A stretch of DNA of 20,524 bases from JBMNTQ01 sp050945815 (lineage in GTDB: Bacteria > Bacillota > Clostridia > Christensenellales > JBMNTQ01): the NCBI GenBank assembly GCA_050945815.1, contig JBMNTQ010000016.1, forward strand, positions 1 to 20,524. Reading direction: 5' to 3'. Below the pieces are notes generated by a model. That model was not told the origin of the DNA. It ran no database searches and saw nothing but the letters and a program-made list of their open reading frames with translations. Position numbers and translations under genes: made by a program. This document shows positions 1-7,719 of the stretch, in pieces. Position 1 is the stretch's first letter. Every line of letters begins with the position of its first letter.

Positions 1-531
1 GCCTGCTGCATTGAGACGCTGTATGAAGGCGGCGCTGCTATGCAGGAGTTGCCCTACTACCATCCCGGACGCTTTGCGCGTATTGGCTTGGCGGGAAATC
101 CCGAGATAACCCTAGGATATTTGGGCGAGATACACCCGGAAACGGCAGAAAGACTGGGGCATGGGGGGAGAGTCTATGTGGCGGAGATTTATCTGAAGGT
201 GGTTTTTGAACTGGGAAACCAGGACAAGACCTTTGTGCCGCTGCCGAAATACCCAGGGATTGAGCGGGATTTGGCCATTGTGGTTGGGTCGGATGTGCGC
301 AATGGGGATGTTGTGCGGGACATGAGGAGGGCTGGCGGGAAGCTTTTGGAATCGGTGGTGCTGTTTGATGTCTATACCGATGAAAAAATTGGAGCGCAGT
401 ATAAAAGCCTTGCCTATTCGTTGGTGTTTCGTTCGATGGAGCGGACGCTGAGCGACGAGGATATTGCCGGGGAAATGCAGACGATTCTGACCGTTTTGGA
501 AGAGAATTACGATGCGAAGCTGAGAAGCTGA
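1..531 (+). CDS. pheT: Phenylalanine-tRNA ligase beta subunit, C-terminal part (5' truncated by window)
   Basis: This is the last roughly 176 codons of PheT, the beta chain of the alpha2-beta2 cytoplasmic enzyme that charges tRNA-Phe. The reading frame is open from base 1, so the true start lies upstream of the window. Seen: the end of the B6/B7 catalytic-like core (YYHPGRFARI, then LGYLGEIHPE), followed by the ferredoxin-fold anticodon-binding (FDX-ACB) domain from about base 235. That domain begins PKYPGIERDLAIVV and ends FRSMERTLSDEDI and LEENYDAKLR, which is the normal C-terminus of the family. It stops with TGA at 529-531 and is followed by a strong intrinsic terminator. pheT immediately upstream of zapA and mutS2 is a common Firmicute gene order. 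Confidence is high. Confidence 0.96.
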   Translation, partial: ACCIETLYEGGAAMQELPYYHPGRFARIGLAGNPEITLGYLGEIHPETAERLGHGGRVYVAEIYLKVVFELGNQDKTFVPLPKYPGIERDLAIVVGSDVRNGDVVRDMRRAGGKLLESVVLFDVYTDEKIGAQYKSLAYSLVFRSMERTLSDEDIAGEMQTILTVLEENYDAKLRS

Positions 532-587
532 AGCGGCGACGGTATGGGTGTGTCGCCCTTGGGAGATAGGTGAAGGCGGAGCAAGAG

Positions 588-625
588 AAGGAATATTTCC
601 CAAGTTTCGGGAAATATTCCTTTTT
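588..625 (+). terminator. Intrinsic terminator of pheT
   Basis: A perfect 14-bp stem (aaggaatatttccc at 588-601 pairs with gggaaatattcctt at 609-622), a 7-nt loop, and a run of five T at 621-625. It lies 57 bases after the pheT stop codon. It separates pheT from the zapA transcription unit. Confidence 0.9.
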
Positions 626-766
626 GTTGGCTCTGCTTACGGGAATATTCCTGCATGGGAATGGCGGCAGGCTTATCGATGAGCAGGACGGACGCATAAT
701 AGGCAGGATTGGGGCAGCAGATTCCACCCTTATTTTGGTTGATGGGAGGTTTTTTCCTCAAGCGGA

Positions 767-795
767 TTGAATAATGGGCAGTAGTCTTATATAAT
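767..795 (+). promoter_or_regulatory. Sigma-A promoter of the zapA-mutS2 operon
   Basis: TTGAAT at 767-772 and TATAAT at 790-795 are separated by exactly 17 bases, which is close to the housekeeping consensus. Transcription would start near 802, about 20 bases before the zapA start codon. The stretch between the pheT terminator and this promoter (626-766) shows nothing else recognisable. Confidence 0.8.
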
Positions 796-822
796 AATAG
801 AAAATGGAGAGCAGGGCGGAAC

Positions 823-1170
823 ATGGAAAAGAAAAAGACAGTTGTAAAAATTGCCGGCAAAGAATACACCATGTCCGGCTATGAGACCGAAGAATATATG
901 CGCCGGGTTGCCGCTTATGTGGATGGGAAGATAGGCGAGCTAAAAAAGAACTATTTTATTCTCAGTACCAGCATGACATCCGTATTGGCGGCGGCCAATA
1001 TTGCGGACGAACTTTTTAAGGCGCAGGAAGAGAATTTGCTTTTGCAGGAAAAAAATAAATATCTGCGTGAAGAACTGCGGGAACTGCAGAAGCCGTCGTC
1101 TGGGGCGAATTCTGGTGCTGCTCATGGGCTGCGTTTGGAAAAGGATCGGAAGGTTACCAACAAAATTTAG
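823..1170 (+). CDS. zapA: Cell division protein ZapA
   Basis: Encodes a 115-residue protein of the ZapA family, which binds and bundles FtsZ filaments at the division site in the cytoplasm. Seen: the N-terminal ZapA strand pattern (VVKIAGKEYTMSG, then ETEEYMRRVAAYVDGKI), a central helix with ALA-rich packing (TSVLAAANIADELFKAQEE), and a C-terminal coiled coil rich in Leu, Glu and Lys. The tail after about residue 90 is low in structure (PSSGANSGAAHG). Length is normal for Gram-positive ZapA. ATG 823 is chosen for the AGGG site 6 bases upstream and because the family starts right at this strand. It is the first gene after a good promoter and lies 105 bases before mutS2. Confidence 0.92.
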   Translation: MEKKKTVVKIAGKEYTMSGYETEEYMRRVAAYVDGKIGELKKNYFILSTSMTSVLAAANIADELFKAQEENLLLQEKNKYLREELRELQKPSSGANSGAAHGLRLEKDRKVTNKI

Positions 1171-1219
1171 CGCGGCTTTTCGTTGCTTAGGCATATGTAT
1201 GCCGTTTTTTGAAATGGGG

Positions 1220-1249
1220 GCCCTGCAATGCCGTGTTTTTTTGCAGGGC
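1220..1249 (+). other. Stem-loop between zapA and mutS2
   Basis: gccctgcaa at 1220-1228 pairs with ttgcagggc at 1241-1249 around a 12-base loop. The T run lies inside the loop rather than after the stem, so it is not a standard terminator. It may moderate read-through or stabilise the mutS2 message. The role is unknown. Confidence 0.4.
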
Positions 1250-1275
1250 TTTGAATATTTGGAGAGAAAAGATTT

Positions 1276-3609
1276 ATGCGGGAATTGAAGACCTTGGAAT
1301 TTGACGCGGTGCGTGCCATGTTGGCAGAGCTGGCGGCTTCTACGATGGGGAAGGCCTTGTGCGCTTCGCTGACGCCTGCGTATGATTTTGATAAAGTGAT
1401 GCGGCTGCAGCAGGAGACTGGGGATGCTGTGGCGATGTTGTATAAAAGCGGGTATTCCCCGGTTTCGGATTTCCCGGATGTGCGCAACATCCTTTCCCGG
1501 GGGAAGCTGGCGTCGGTTTTATCGATGGGAGAGCTTTTGAAAATTCGGCGCTGTATGAAGATTGCTCGGGAGGTACGCCGTTATTTTGCGGAAGGGGAAG
1601 GAATTCTCTACCATTTATCGGCGGCTTTGGCATTGTATCCCGATATTGAGGAACGCATTTATAACAGCATTCTTTCCGAAGAAGAGATGGCGGATTCTGC
1701 ATCGGCGGCTTTGGCGGATATTCGGCGCAAGATACGTCGCGCCCATGAGCGGGTGCGGGACAAGCTGAACAGCATGATTCATTCTCCGGCCTATCAGAAA
1801 TATCTTCAAGAGCCTATCATTACCCTGCGCAATGGGCGCTTTGTCATACCGGTGCGGCAGGAAGCGCGGCAATCTGTGCCGGGCATGCTGCACGACCAGT
1901 CGGCCAGCGGCTCGACCCTGTTTATTGAGCCGATGGCAGTGGTGGAGATCAACAACGAGCTGAAGCTTTTGATAGCTGCCGAGGAGGCGGAAATTGAGCG
2001 GATTTTGACGGAGATTACCAACATGATTGCTCCGGTTGCCCAGGAGCTTGCTGACAACCTGCATATTCTGGCAGAATTGGACCTGATCTTCGCGAAGGCA
2101 CAATATGCCAAGAGTCGCCGGTGCAGCGAGCCCTCTATGAACGAGGATGGCGTGATCGACTTGAAGGGGGCTTGTCATCCCTTGATTCCTCTAGATGAGG
2201 TGGTGCCGATTGATGTGGCGTTTGGAGGGGAGACAATTCGGGGGCTTTTGATTACCGGGCCGAATACCGGCGGCAAGACTGTGACTTTGAAAACCATCGG
2301 CCTTTTGACGCTGATGGCCCAGGCAGGTATGCAGGTGCCGGCGAAGCTTGGTTCGAAGCTGGCTGTATTTGGGCGGGTGTTTGCGGACATTGGTGATGAG
2401 CAGAGTATTGAACAGTCGTTGAGCACGTTTTCTTCCCATATGAGCAATTTGGTGGAGATTATCGATGGGGCGGATGAGAATGCTTTAGTTTTGCTGGACG
2501 AGCTAGGCGCGGGAACAGACCCTACCGAGGGCGCGGCTTTGGCTATGGCGATATTGGATGAATTGATGCAGCGGCGGACAACGCTGGCGGCTACTACCCA
2601 CTACAGCGAACTGAAAGAATATGCTTTGACTAAAGATCATATCGAGAACGCCTCTATGGAATTTGACATTGAGACCTTGCGGCCTACTTTCCGGCTGATG
2701 ATGGGAATTCCGGGTTATAGCAACGCCTTTGAGATTTCCCGGCGCTTGGGACTTGATTCGATGATCATTGAGCGGGCCAAGGAATATGTATCGATGGATG
2801 ACGCGCGCTTTGAAGAAGCGCTGAGAAACGCACAGCAGCAGCAGATGGCGGCACAGACTGCCATGGAACAAGCGCAGGTGTTGCGGCAGGAGAGCGAGCA
2901 GGCGCTGCGAGACTCGAAGGCGCGGGCGCAGGCTGTAGAGCAGCAGTACCGCGCGCTGTTGGAGAAGGGCAAGCAGGAAGCCAAGGAGACGATGGACAAG
3001 GCCAGCCGGGAAGCACGAAGTATTTTATATGATATGAAGGAGCTGGCGAAGAAAGGGACGGGCCGGGAGAAAGCTGGACAGCTGGCCCGGGAACTGGATA
3101 GAAAATCATTGGAATATGCGCCTAAGCTGGTGGGCGTGGAGGATACGTCGCAGCCGCCAGACACCCTAGACAAGGGACAGAGCGTGCGTATTTTGAGCGT
3201 GGACGCGGAAGGAACTGTTTTAACCCGGCCGGACGAGAAAGGGGATTTGTTTGTACAGGCTGGCGCATTGAAAATGGGTGTAAATATCAGGGATTTGCGC
3301 TTGACCAAGAAAAAGAAGCCCCAGAGCGCCCCGGCAAAGAGCCAGTATTCTTTTCGGCTGGAGGCAGTGCCTCAGGAGTTGCATGTGCGTATGCAGACGC
3401 TGGATGAGGCGCTGCTCAACATAGACCGCTATCTGGACGACGCAGTGCGCAGCGGGCATACTCAGGTGCGCATTGTGCATGGGAAAGGGACCGGGGTGTT
3501 GCGCAATGGCGTACAGAGCTTTTTGAAGAACCATCCTCATGTGAAGTCGTATCGGCTGGGCCGGTACGGAGAAGGGGAAGACGGCGTAACGATTGTGGAT
3601 TTGAGATAG
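1276..3609 (+). CDS. mutS2: MutS2 family ATPase/endonuclease (ribosome rescue and anti-recombination)
   Basis: 777 residues, the usual length of MutS2. MutS2 proteins lack the mismatch-recognition domains of MutS. They are known to act in suppressing recombination and, in Bacillus, in splitting collided ribosomes. Seen in order: an N-terminal core with clamp-like helices (about 1-310); the ABC-type ATPase with Walker A GPNTGGKT (328-335) and Walker B/signature LLDELGAGTD (406-415); a long Ala/Gln/Glu-rich coiled coil (about 515-625); a KOW-like beta region (about 640-690); and a C-terminal Smr domain (about 698-777) with HGKGTG at 735-740. The Smr LDLRG motif is replaced by LHVRM (702-706). 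ATG 1276 has GGAGAG at 1261-1266. The htrA-like gene follows after 26 bases, so they are probably cotranscribed. Confidence 0.96.
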   Translation: MRELKTLEFDAVRAMLAELAASTMGKALCASLTPAYDFDKVMRLQQETGDAVAMLYKSGYSPVSDFPDVRNILSRGKLASVLSMGELLKIRRCMKIAREVRRYFAEGEGILYHLSAALALYPDIEERIYNSILSEEEMADSASAALADIRRKIRRAHERVRDKLNSMIHSPAYQKYLQEPIITLRNGRFVIPVRQEARQSVPGMLHDQSASGSTLFIEPMAVVEINNELKLLIAAEEAEIERILTEITNMIAPVAQELADNLHILAELDLIFAKAQYAKSRRCSEPSMNEDGVIDLKGACHPLIPLDEVVPIDVAFGGETIRGLLITGPNTGGKTVTLKTIGLLTLMAQAGMQVPAKLGSKLAVFGRVFADIGDEQSIEQSLSTFSSHMSNLVEIIDGADENALVLLDELGAGTDPTEGAALAMAILDELMQRRTTLAATTHYSELKEYALTKDHIENASMEFDIETLRPTFRLMMGIPGYSNAFEISRRLGLDSMIIERAKEYVSMDDARFEEALRNAQQQQMAAQTAMEQAQVLRQESEQALRDSKARAQAVEQQYRALLEKGKQEAKETMDKASREARSILYDMKELAKKGTGREKAGQLARELDRKSLEYAPKLVGVEDTSQPPDTLDKGQSVRILSVDAEGTVLTRPDEKGDLFVQAGALKMGVNIRDLRLTKKKKPQSAPAKSQYSFRLEAVPQELHVRMQTLDEALLNIDRYLDDAVRSGHTQVRIVHGKGTGVLRNGVQSFLKNHPHVKSYRLGRYGEGEDGVTIVDLR

Positions 3610-3635
3610 GCCATCAAACTTGGGGAGGCAAAGCC

Positions 3636-4976
3636 ATGAAAAATGAATTTCAGGATTTTGAAACCATACAGGAAGAAAAACGGCGGCATGCATGGCAAAG
3701 TGTGATCTATACCATTTTGTCGGCTTTGCTGCTGGCGGCGGCGGTTTTCTGGATTCTGCCTGCGGTTTTGAGCGCCTCTGCCAGAAGCGGCGCGGTAGAG
3801 GCAGAACCTTCTAAGGCAGTTGCTCGGATTGCCTTGGAGACGATGCCGTCGCCCTCGATGCTGCCGGAGGAAACGGTAGAGGTGTTTTCCCAAGGGCAAA
3901 TTGACTATGAAGCGGCCTGCGGGGACTTTTACGCAGAGCAGGACCTACTCTCTTCTGCAGCGAAGGATGATACGCAACAGGCTGAGCGGGAGGAGGGCGG
4001 GAGCTTGCTCCGGGAGGGCGCGATGGCCGATGCGCTGAATTCGGTGGTGTCGGTGGTGGGCGTTAGCAGGCAGGACAAAGCGGGCTTGGCAGCGGAGCTT
4101 GGGTTGTTTGACCACCGCAATGAGGTTTCCCGAGGGACAGGCCTTGTGCTCAATGCCGACGGGTATATACTCACGCAGAGCGCCGCTGTTTCCGGAGCCA
4201 AGCATGTGTATGTGGAATTAGCCGGCGGATATCGGGCAAAGAGTTCGGTTGTGGGCAGCGATCATGTAACGGGTGTTGTTGTGCTGAAGCTGGAGCCGGA
4301 CGCTTTAGACGAAGGAATTTTTATGCCTGCGGAGGTAAATTTGGAAGCAACGGCAGCTATGGGAGATCGGATTATCGCGGTTGCGGACCCTTGCAGAGCC
4401 ACCCTTTCTCCGGTGATTTACCAGGGTGTTGTCAGCGGGCCGGATACGTATCTCAATTATGATGGACAGGATATAAGCTTATGTCTGACGGACATTCCCT
4501 ATAAGAGCGGCCTGGCAGGAGCGCCGGCTTTAAACTCGGCAGGGGAGATCTTTGGCTTGCTGCGCGCCAGCGGCGAATGGCCGGGGGTAGGGGAGGACGC
4601 CTCGGATCAGGCGTCGGCTGTTCCGGTGGATGTGGCGCTGTCGGTGGCGGAGCGCTTGATAGCGGATGGGCAGGTTCAGTGGCCGGGGATAGGCGTTGCT
4701 CTGCGCTATATTGACGAGAGGCTTGCCGATGAATATGAGGTGGCGCGCGGCTTGTATGTCAGCGAGGTTTATGCTGGTTCTGCCGCAAAAAAATATGGCC
4801 TGCGGATAGGTGATATCATTATTGCCGATGAAGAGCATCTAGGCATGACGACGGAATCTCTGGCTGTGGCTTGCGAGGAAATGGAAGTTGGGGATAGGTT
4901 GCATTTGAAAATCTGGAGGAACGGCAGGGAGAGGGACGTGGAAATTCGGCTTATGGATTTAAACTTTTTGAAATAA
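3636..4976 (+). CDS. Membrane-anchored HtrA/DegP-like pseudo-protease with C-terminal PDZ domain
   Basis: 446 residues. Seen: a short cytoplasmic N-terminus, one membrane segment (about 21-48), a poorly conserved linker (about 50-130), a trypsin-fold HtrA domain (about 133-345), and a PDZ domain (about 350-440, including AAKKYGLRIGDIIIA). Family landmarks are clear: GTGLVLNADGYILT (167-180), VVGSDHVTGVVVLK, and TDIPYKSGLAGAPALN. The catalytic residues are not: the His site of TNNHVV reads TQSAAV (A183), the Asp site of TDLAVLK reads TGVVVLK (G213), and the GNSGGP serine reads GLAGAP (A294). The frame is intact over 1.3 kb, so this looks like a conserved non-proteolytic protein acting outside the membrane, perhaps as a binder or chaperone (inference). 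ATG 3636 has GGGGAGG at 3622-3628. It lies 26 bases after mutS2. Confidence 0.88.
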   Translation: MKNEFQDFETIQEEKRRHAWQSVIYTILSALLLAAAVFWILPAVLSASARSGAVEAEPSKAVARIALETMPSPSMLPEETVEVFSQGQIDYEAACGDFYAEQDLLSSAAKDDTQQAEREEGGSLLREGAMADALNSVVSVVGVSRQDKAGLAAELGLFDHRNEVSRGTGLVLNADGYILTQSAAVSGAKHVYVELAGGYRAKSSVVGSDHVTGVVVLKLEPDALDEGIFMPAEVNLEATAAMGDRIIAVADPCRATLSPVIYQGVVSGPDTYLNYDGQDISLCLTDIPYKSGLAGAPALNSAGEIFGLLRASGEWPGVGEDASDQASAVPVDVALSVAERLIADGQVQWPGIGVALRYIDERLADEYEVARGLYVSEVYAGSAAKKYGLRIGDIIIADEEHLGMTTESLAVACEEMEVGDRLHLKIWRNGRERDVEIRLMDLNFLK

Positions 4977-5056
4977 TTTTAAATTCTTGTATAAAAACCT
5001 GGAAGCGGCCAATACTATAAATGACCTCACAATACATTGAGACCCCCCTTTAATTT

Positions 5057-5087
5057 GGCCGTTCCAGAGTGGACGGCCCTTTTTTTG
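5057..5087 (+). terminator. Intrinsic terminator after the HtrA-like gene
   Basis: A GC-rich stem (ggccgttcc at 5057-5065 against ggacggcc at 5071-5078, one bulged T) with a 5-base loop, followed by a run of seven T. It is about 80 bases after the stop and ends the zapA-mutS2-htrA-like unit. Confidence 0.85.
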
Positions 5088-5121
5088 ACGAACAGATTCT
5101 GATGCAGCTTTCAACTTACGG

Positions 5122-5150
5122 TTGTATTTTGGGGCAGGTTTTATTATACT
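5122..5150 (+). promoter_or_regulatory. Sigma-A promoter of the glycosyltransferase operon
   Basis: TTGTAT at 5122-5127 and TATACT at 5145-5150 with 17 bases between. Transcription would begin near 5157, some 58 bases before the chosen start of the first gene. It directly follows the terminator of the previous unit. Confidence 0.7.
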
Positions 5151-5214
5151 GACAGTTAGGGTTGAAGAGATGGGCTTTGCAGGCCGAATATAAAAGATGG
5201 TTATGAGGGGAAGA

Positions 5215-7692
5215 ATGATTGATAAAAAGAGCGGCCGTAAGGTTGTGGGGGATGAGCGGCGCAAAGAATATAGCGAAAAGAATGAAGACATACGGGAACG
5301 ACACCAGGAATGGAAAGAGCAGGCTTTGAAGACTGATTGGAGCGAGGACACAGATGACCCCAAAATACTGAAGCAGCAGCTTGACGCTATGAAAGCTCGG
5401 ATGGCCATGGTGGCCCAGTATGTAGAGGAGCTGGAATCGGAACTTTCGGATATGCAGAGTGAAAATTACAATCTCTACAGCGATATGTCTGATATTATGT
5501 CGTCGTCGACCTGGCGGATACTGTCGCCGTTGCGCGCGTTGGTCGGTTGGCTGCGTAAAAATACGGTAGGACGCTATTATGCATACCGCCAGTTGCAAAG
5601 AAAGAAGAAGGGGCCTGTGGCACTGGAAATGGTTGCCGGCTTGAATAAAGTCGGGGATAGCCAATATGAAAGTGTGACGAGGGACCCCAATTTTATGCAC
5701 TTTTGGCCTCTCAAGAAGGGCTGGCATCGGTTTAGTTGGTCGGGCGATTGTGTGGTGCCGCTGATGATCCGTTTGTATCCGGACTTTGGGAAGGGGATGG
5801 GCGAAGGGACAGCCAGAAACCTTGGTTGGCTGGACGGGGAGAAACATGAAACCCTGATCTATCTGGAGCAGGATGTGAAGGCGCTGCGGGTGGATGTGGG
5901 TTCGATTCCTACGGTGTTTTCGCTGCGCTGTTTTAAGATACGCCGGATAAGCAGCATGAGGCTGTTGTTTTCGAAGAAGCTGCGCCGGGAAAAGCTTCGG
6001 TTTCTGAACAAGGATTTTCAGGATTTAGGGATGGAGGATTATGATGCGTGGGCTCGGCGGCATGAACCGGGCAGAGACGAACTGCGCGAGCAGCGTATCG
6101 CTTCAAGAAAATTTGCGTATCGACCGCTTATCAGTATTTTAGTGCCTACCTATAATACGGACCGCTTGATGCTGGAGGAGATGATCCAGTCGGTTTATGC
6201 GCAGACTTATGATAACTGGGAGCTGTGCGTCGCCGACGGCGGAAGCAGCGCACCGTATCTTGAGGAAACCTTGCGTAAATATGATCGGATTGTTTATAGG
6301 ATGTTGGGGGAGAATCGGGGCATTTCAGGGAACAGCAATGCGGCTCTGGCTTTGGCAAAGGGAGAATATGTTGCGCTGTTGGATCATGATGATGTGCTGC
6401 CCAGCTACGCTCTATACGAGCTTGTGAAGGCTATCAACGAGCATGACCGGCCCGATGTACTTTATTCGGATGAGGATAAATTTGAAAAGGATTTGAAGCA
6501 GCGGTTTGAGCCGCATTTTAAGCCGGACTGGAGCCCGGACATGCTGCGTAGCTGTAATTATATCTGTCATTTATTTGTGGCGAAGCAGGAGTTGATTCTG
6601 AAAGTTGGGGGGTTTCGGCCGGAGTATGACGGCTCGCAGGATTATGACCTGATTTTGCGCGCAACGGAGCAGGCGAATTCCGTAGTGCATATTCCTAAAG
6701 TTTTGTACCATTGGCGCTGTCATCCCACGTCTGTGGCCCAGGCCAGCACGGCCAAGCCTTATGCCTATGAAAATGCCAGAAAAGCGATTGCCGATCATCT
6801 GCACAGGATGGGGCGGGTTGCACAAGTGGAGCATGGAGTTGGCTATGGTTTCTACCGCAGCATCTATCAGCTCGAGTCTAACCCACGGGTTTCTGTGATT
6901 GTTTGGGATGAGGGCGACCTTGAAAAGCTGGAGAGATGTTTGGAATCGTTGGCTGGGACAAGTTACCGAAACTATGAGATTATCGTTGCGACAGCCGGTG
7001 GGCAAAATGCAGCCGAGGCCGATTTTTATGGCAAGCTTGCGGACAGAGGCGTAGGCGTTGTGCGCGGACAGGACGGAAAGGCCGGCTATTCCCCAATCAA
7101 CAATGCGGCTGCCCAACAGGCAAAGGGCGATTATTTGCTGTTTTTGACTGCTAATGCTATGGTTCAAAGCAGTAATTGGCTGGAGGAGATGTTGGCTTAT
7201 TCTCTGCGCGATGATGTAGGCGTGACTGGCGGCAAGCTCTATTATCCGGATGGATTGGTGGGACACTGCGGATTGGTGGTGGGCATGGAGAGAGGGGCGG
7301 AGCGGGCTTTTGAGTTTATGCAGGAGGACCAGATCGGTTATTCGGCTCGTACCCATATCGTTCAGAACGTGAGCGCCGTGTCCAAGGACTGCCTCATGGT
7401 GCGTCGCAGTGTGTTTCAGGCTGCGGGCGGTTTTGGGGAGGGATATGCCCTAGCGTTTCAGGGCGCTGATCTTTGTCTGAAAGTGATAGCGTTGGGGTAT
7501 CGGACTGTGTTCACACCGTTTGCGGAGTTGTGTTACCAGGAGTGGAAGGCCTATCGGGGAGATGTGGATAGAACCCAGCAGCTTATACTGGACTTGGCTG
7601 AATTTCGCAGGGTATGGCAGGAGTATTTGCAGGCCGAAGACCCCTATTATAACCCGAACCTGTCGATGAAGCTCTTATATTATTTACAATAA
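5215..7692 (+). CDS. Large tandem GT2 glycosyltransferase
   Basis: 825 residues from ATG 5215. Known role of the family: transfer of sugars from nucleotide donors in surface polysaccharide or glycoprotein synthesis. Seen: a charged N-terminus and coiled coil (about 40-85) ending in STWRILSPLRALVGW, a motif common in long cell-surface glycosyltransferases; a beta-rich region (about 155-250); a GT2 domain (about 304-510) with VPTYNT, ADGGSS, the DHDD metal site (390-393), SQDYDL and HWR (from 499); and a second GT2-like domain (about 557-780). In the second domain the usual DD metal site reads LTANAMV, so it is probably inactive. No membrane segment is seen. ATG 5215 is chosen for AGGGG at 5206-5210; in-frame ATGs at 5197 and 5203 have no ribosome site and are less likely. 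The acceptor and sugar cannot be told. Confidence 0.93.
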   Translation: MIDKKSGRKVVGDERRKEYSEKNEDIRERHQEWKEQALKTDWSEDTDDPKILKQQLDAMKARMAMVAQYVEELESELSDMQSENYNLYSDMSDIMSSSTWRILSPLRALVGWLRKNTVGRYYAYRQLQRKKKGPVALEMVAGLNKVGDSQYESVTRDPNFMHFWPLKKGWHRFSWSGDCVVPLMIRLYPDFGKGMGEGTARNLGWLDGEKHETLIYLEQDVKALRVDVGSIPTVFSLRCFKIRRISSMRLLFSKKLRREKLRFLNKDFQDLGMEDYDAWARRHEPGRDELREQRIASRKFAYRPLISILVPTYNTDRLMLEEMIQSVYAQTYDNWELCVADGGSSAPYLEETLRKYDRIVYRMLGENRGISGNSNAALALAKGEYVALLDHDDVLPSYALYELVKAINEHDRPDVLYSDEDKFEKDLKQRFEPHFKPDWSPDMLRSCNYICHLFVAKQELILKVGGFRPEYDGSQDYDLILRATEQANSVVHIPKVLYHWRCHPTSVAQASTAKPYAYENARKAIADHLHRMGRVAQVEHGVGYGFYRSIYQLESNPRVSVIVWDEGDLEKLERCLESLAGTSYRNYEIIVATAGGQNAAEADFYGKLADRGVGVVRGQDGKAGYSPINNAAAQQAKGDYLLFLTANAMVQSSNWLEEMLAYSLRDDVGVTGGKLYYPDGLVGHCGLVVGMERGAERAFEFMQEDQIGYSARTHIVQNVSAVSKDCLMVRRSVFQAAGGFGEGYALAFQGADLCLKVIALGYRTVFTPFAELCYQEWKAYRGDVDRTQQLILDLAEFRRVWQEYLQAEDPYYNPNLSMKLLYYLQ

Positions 7693-7719
7693 TTTGATTG
7701 ATGTTGAGGAGGGGCAACT

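Noticed and set aside
38..727. Minus-strand open frame of 229 codons over pheT and the following gap
   Set aside because: Low-complexity Pro/Ser/Arg-rich translation, antisense to pheT and across its terminator.
570..770. Plus-strand frame of 66 codons between pheT and zapA
   Set aside because: It crosses the pheT terminator and the zapA promoter and has no ribosome site.
5116..5847. Minus-strand open frame of 243 codons
   Set aside because: Antisense to the promoter and first part of the GT2 gene; composition is not protein-like.
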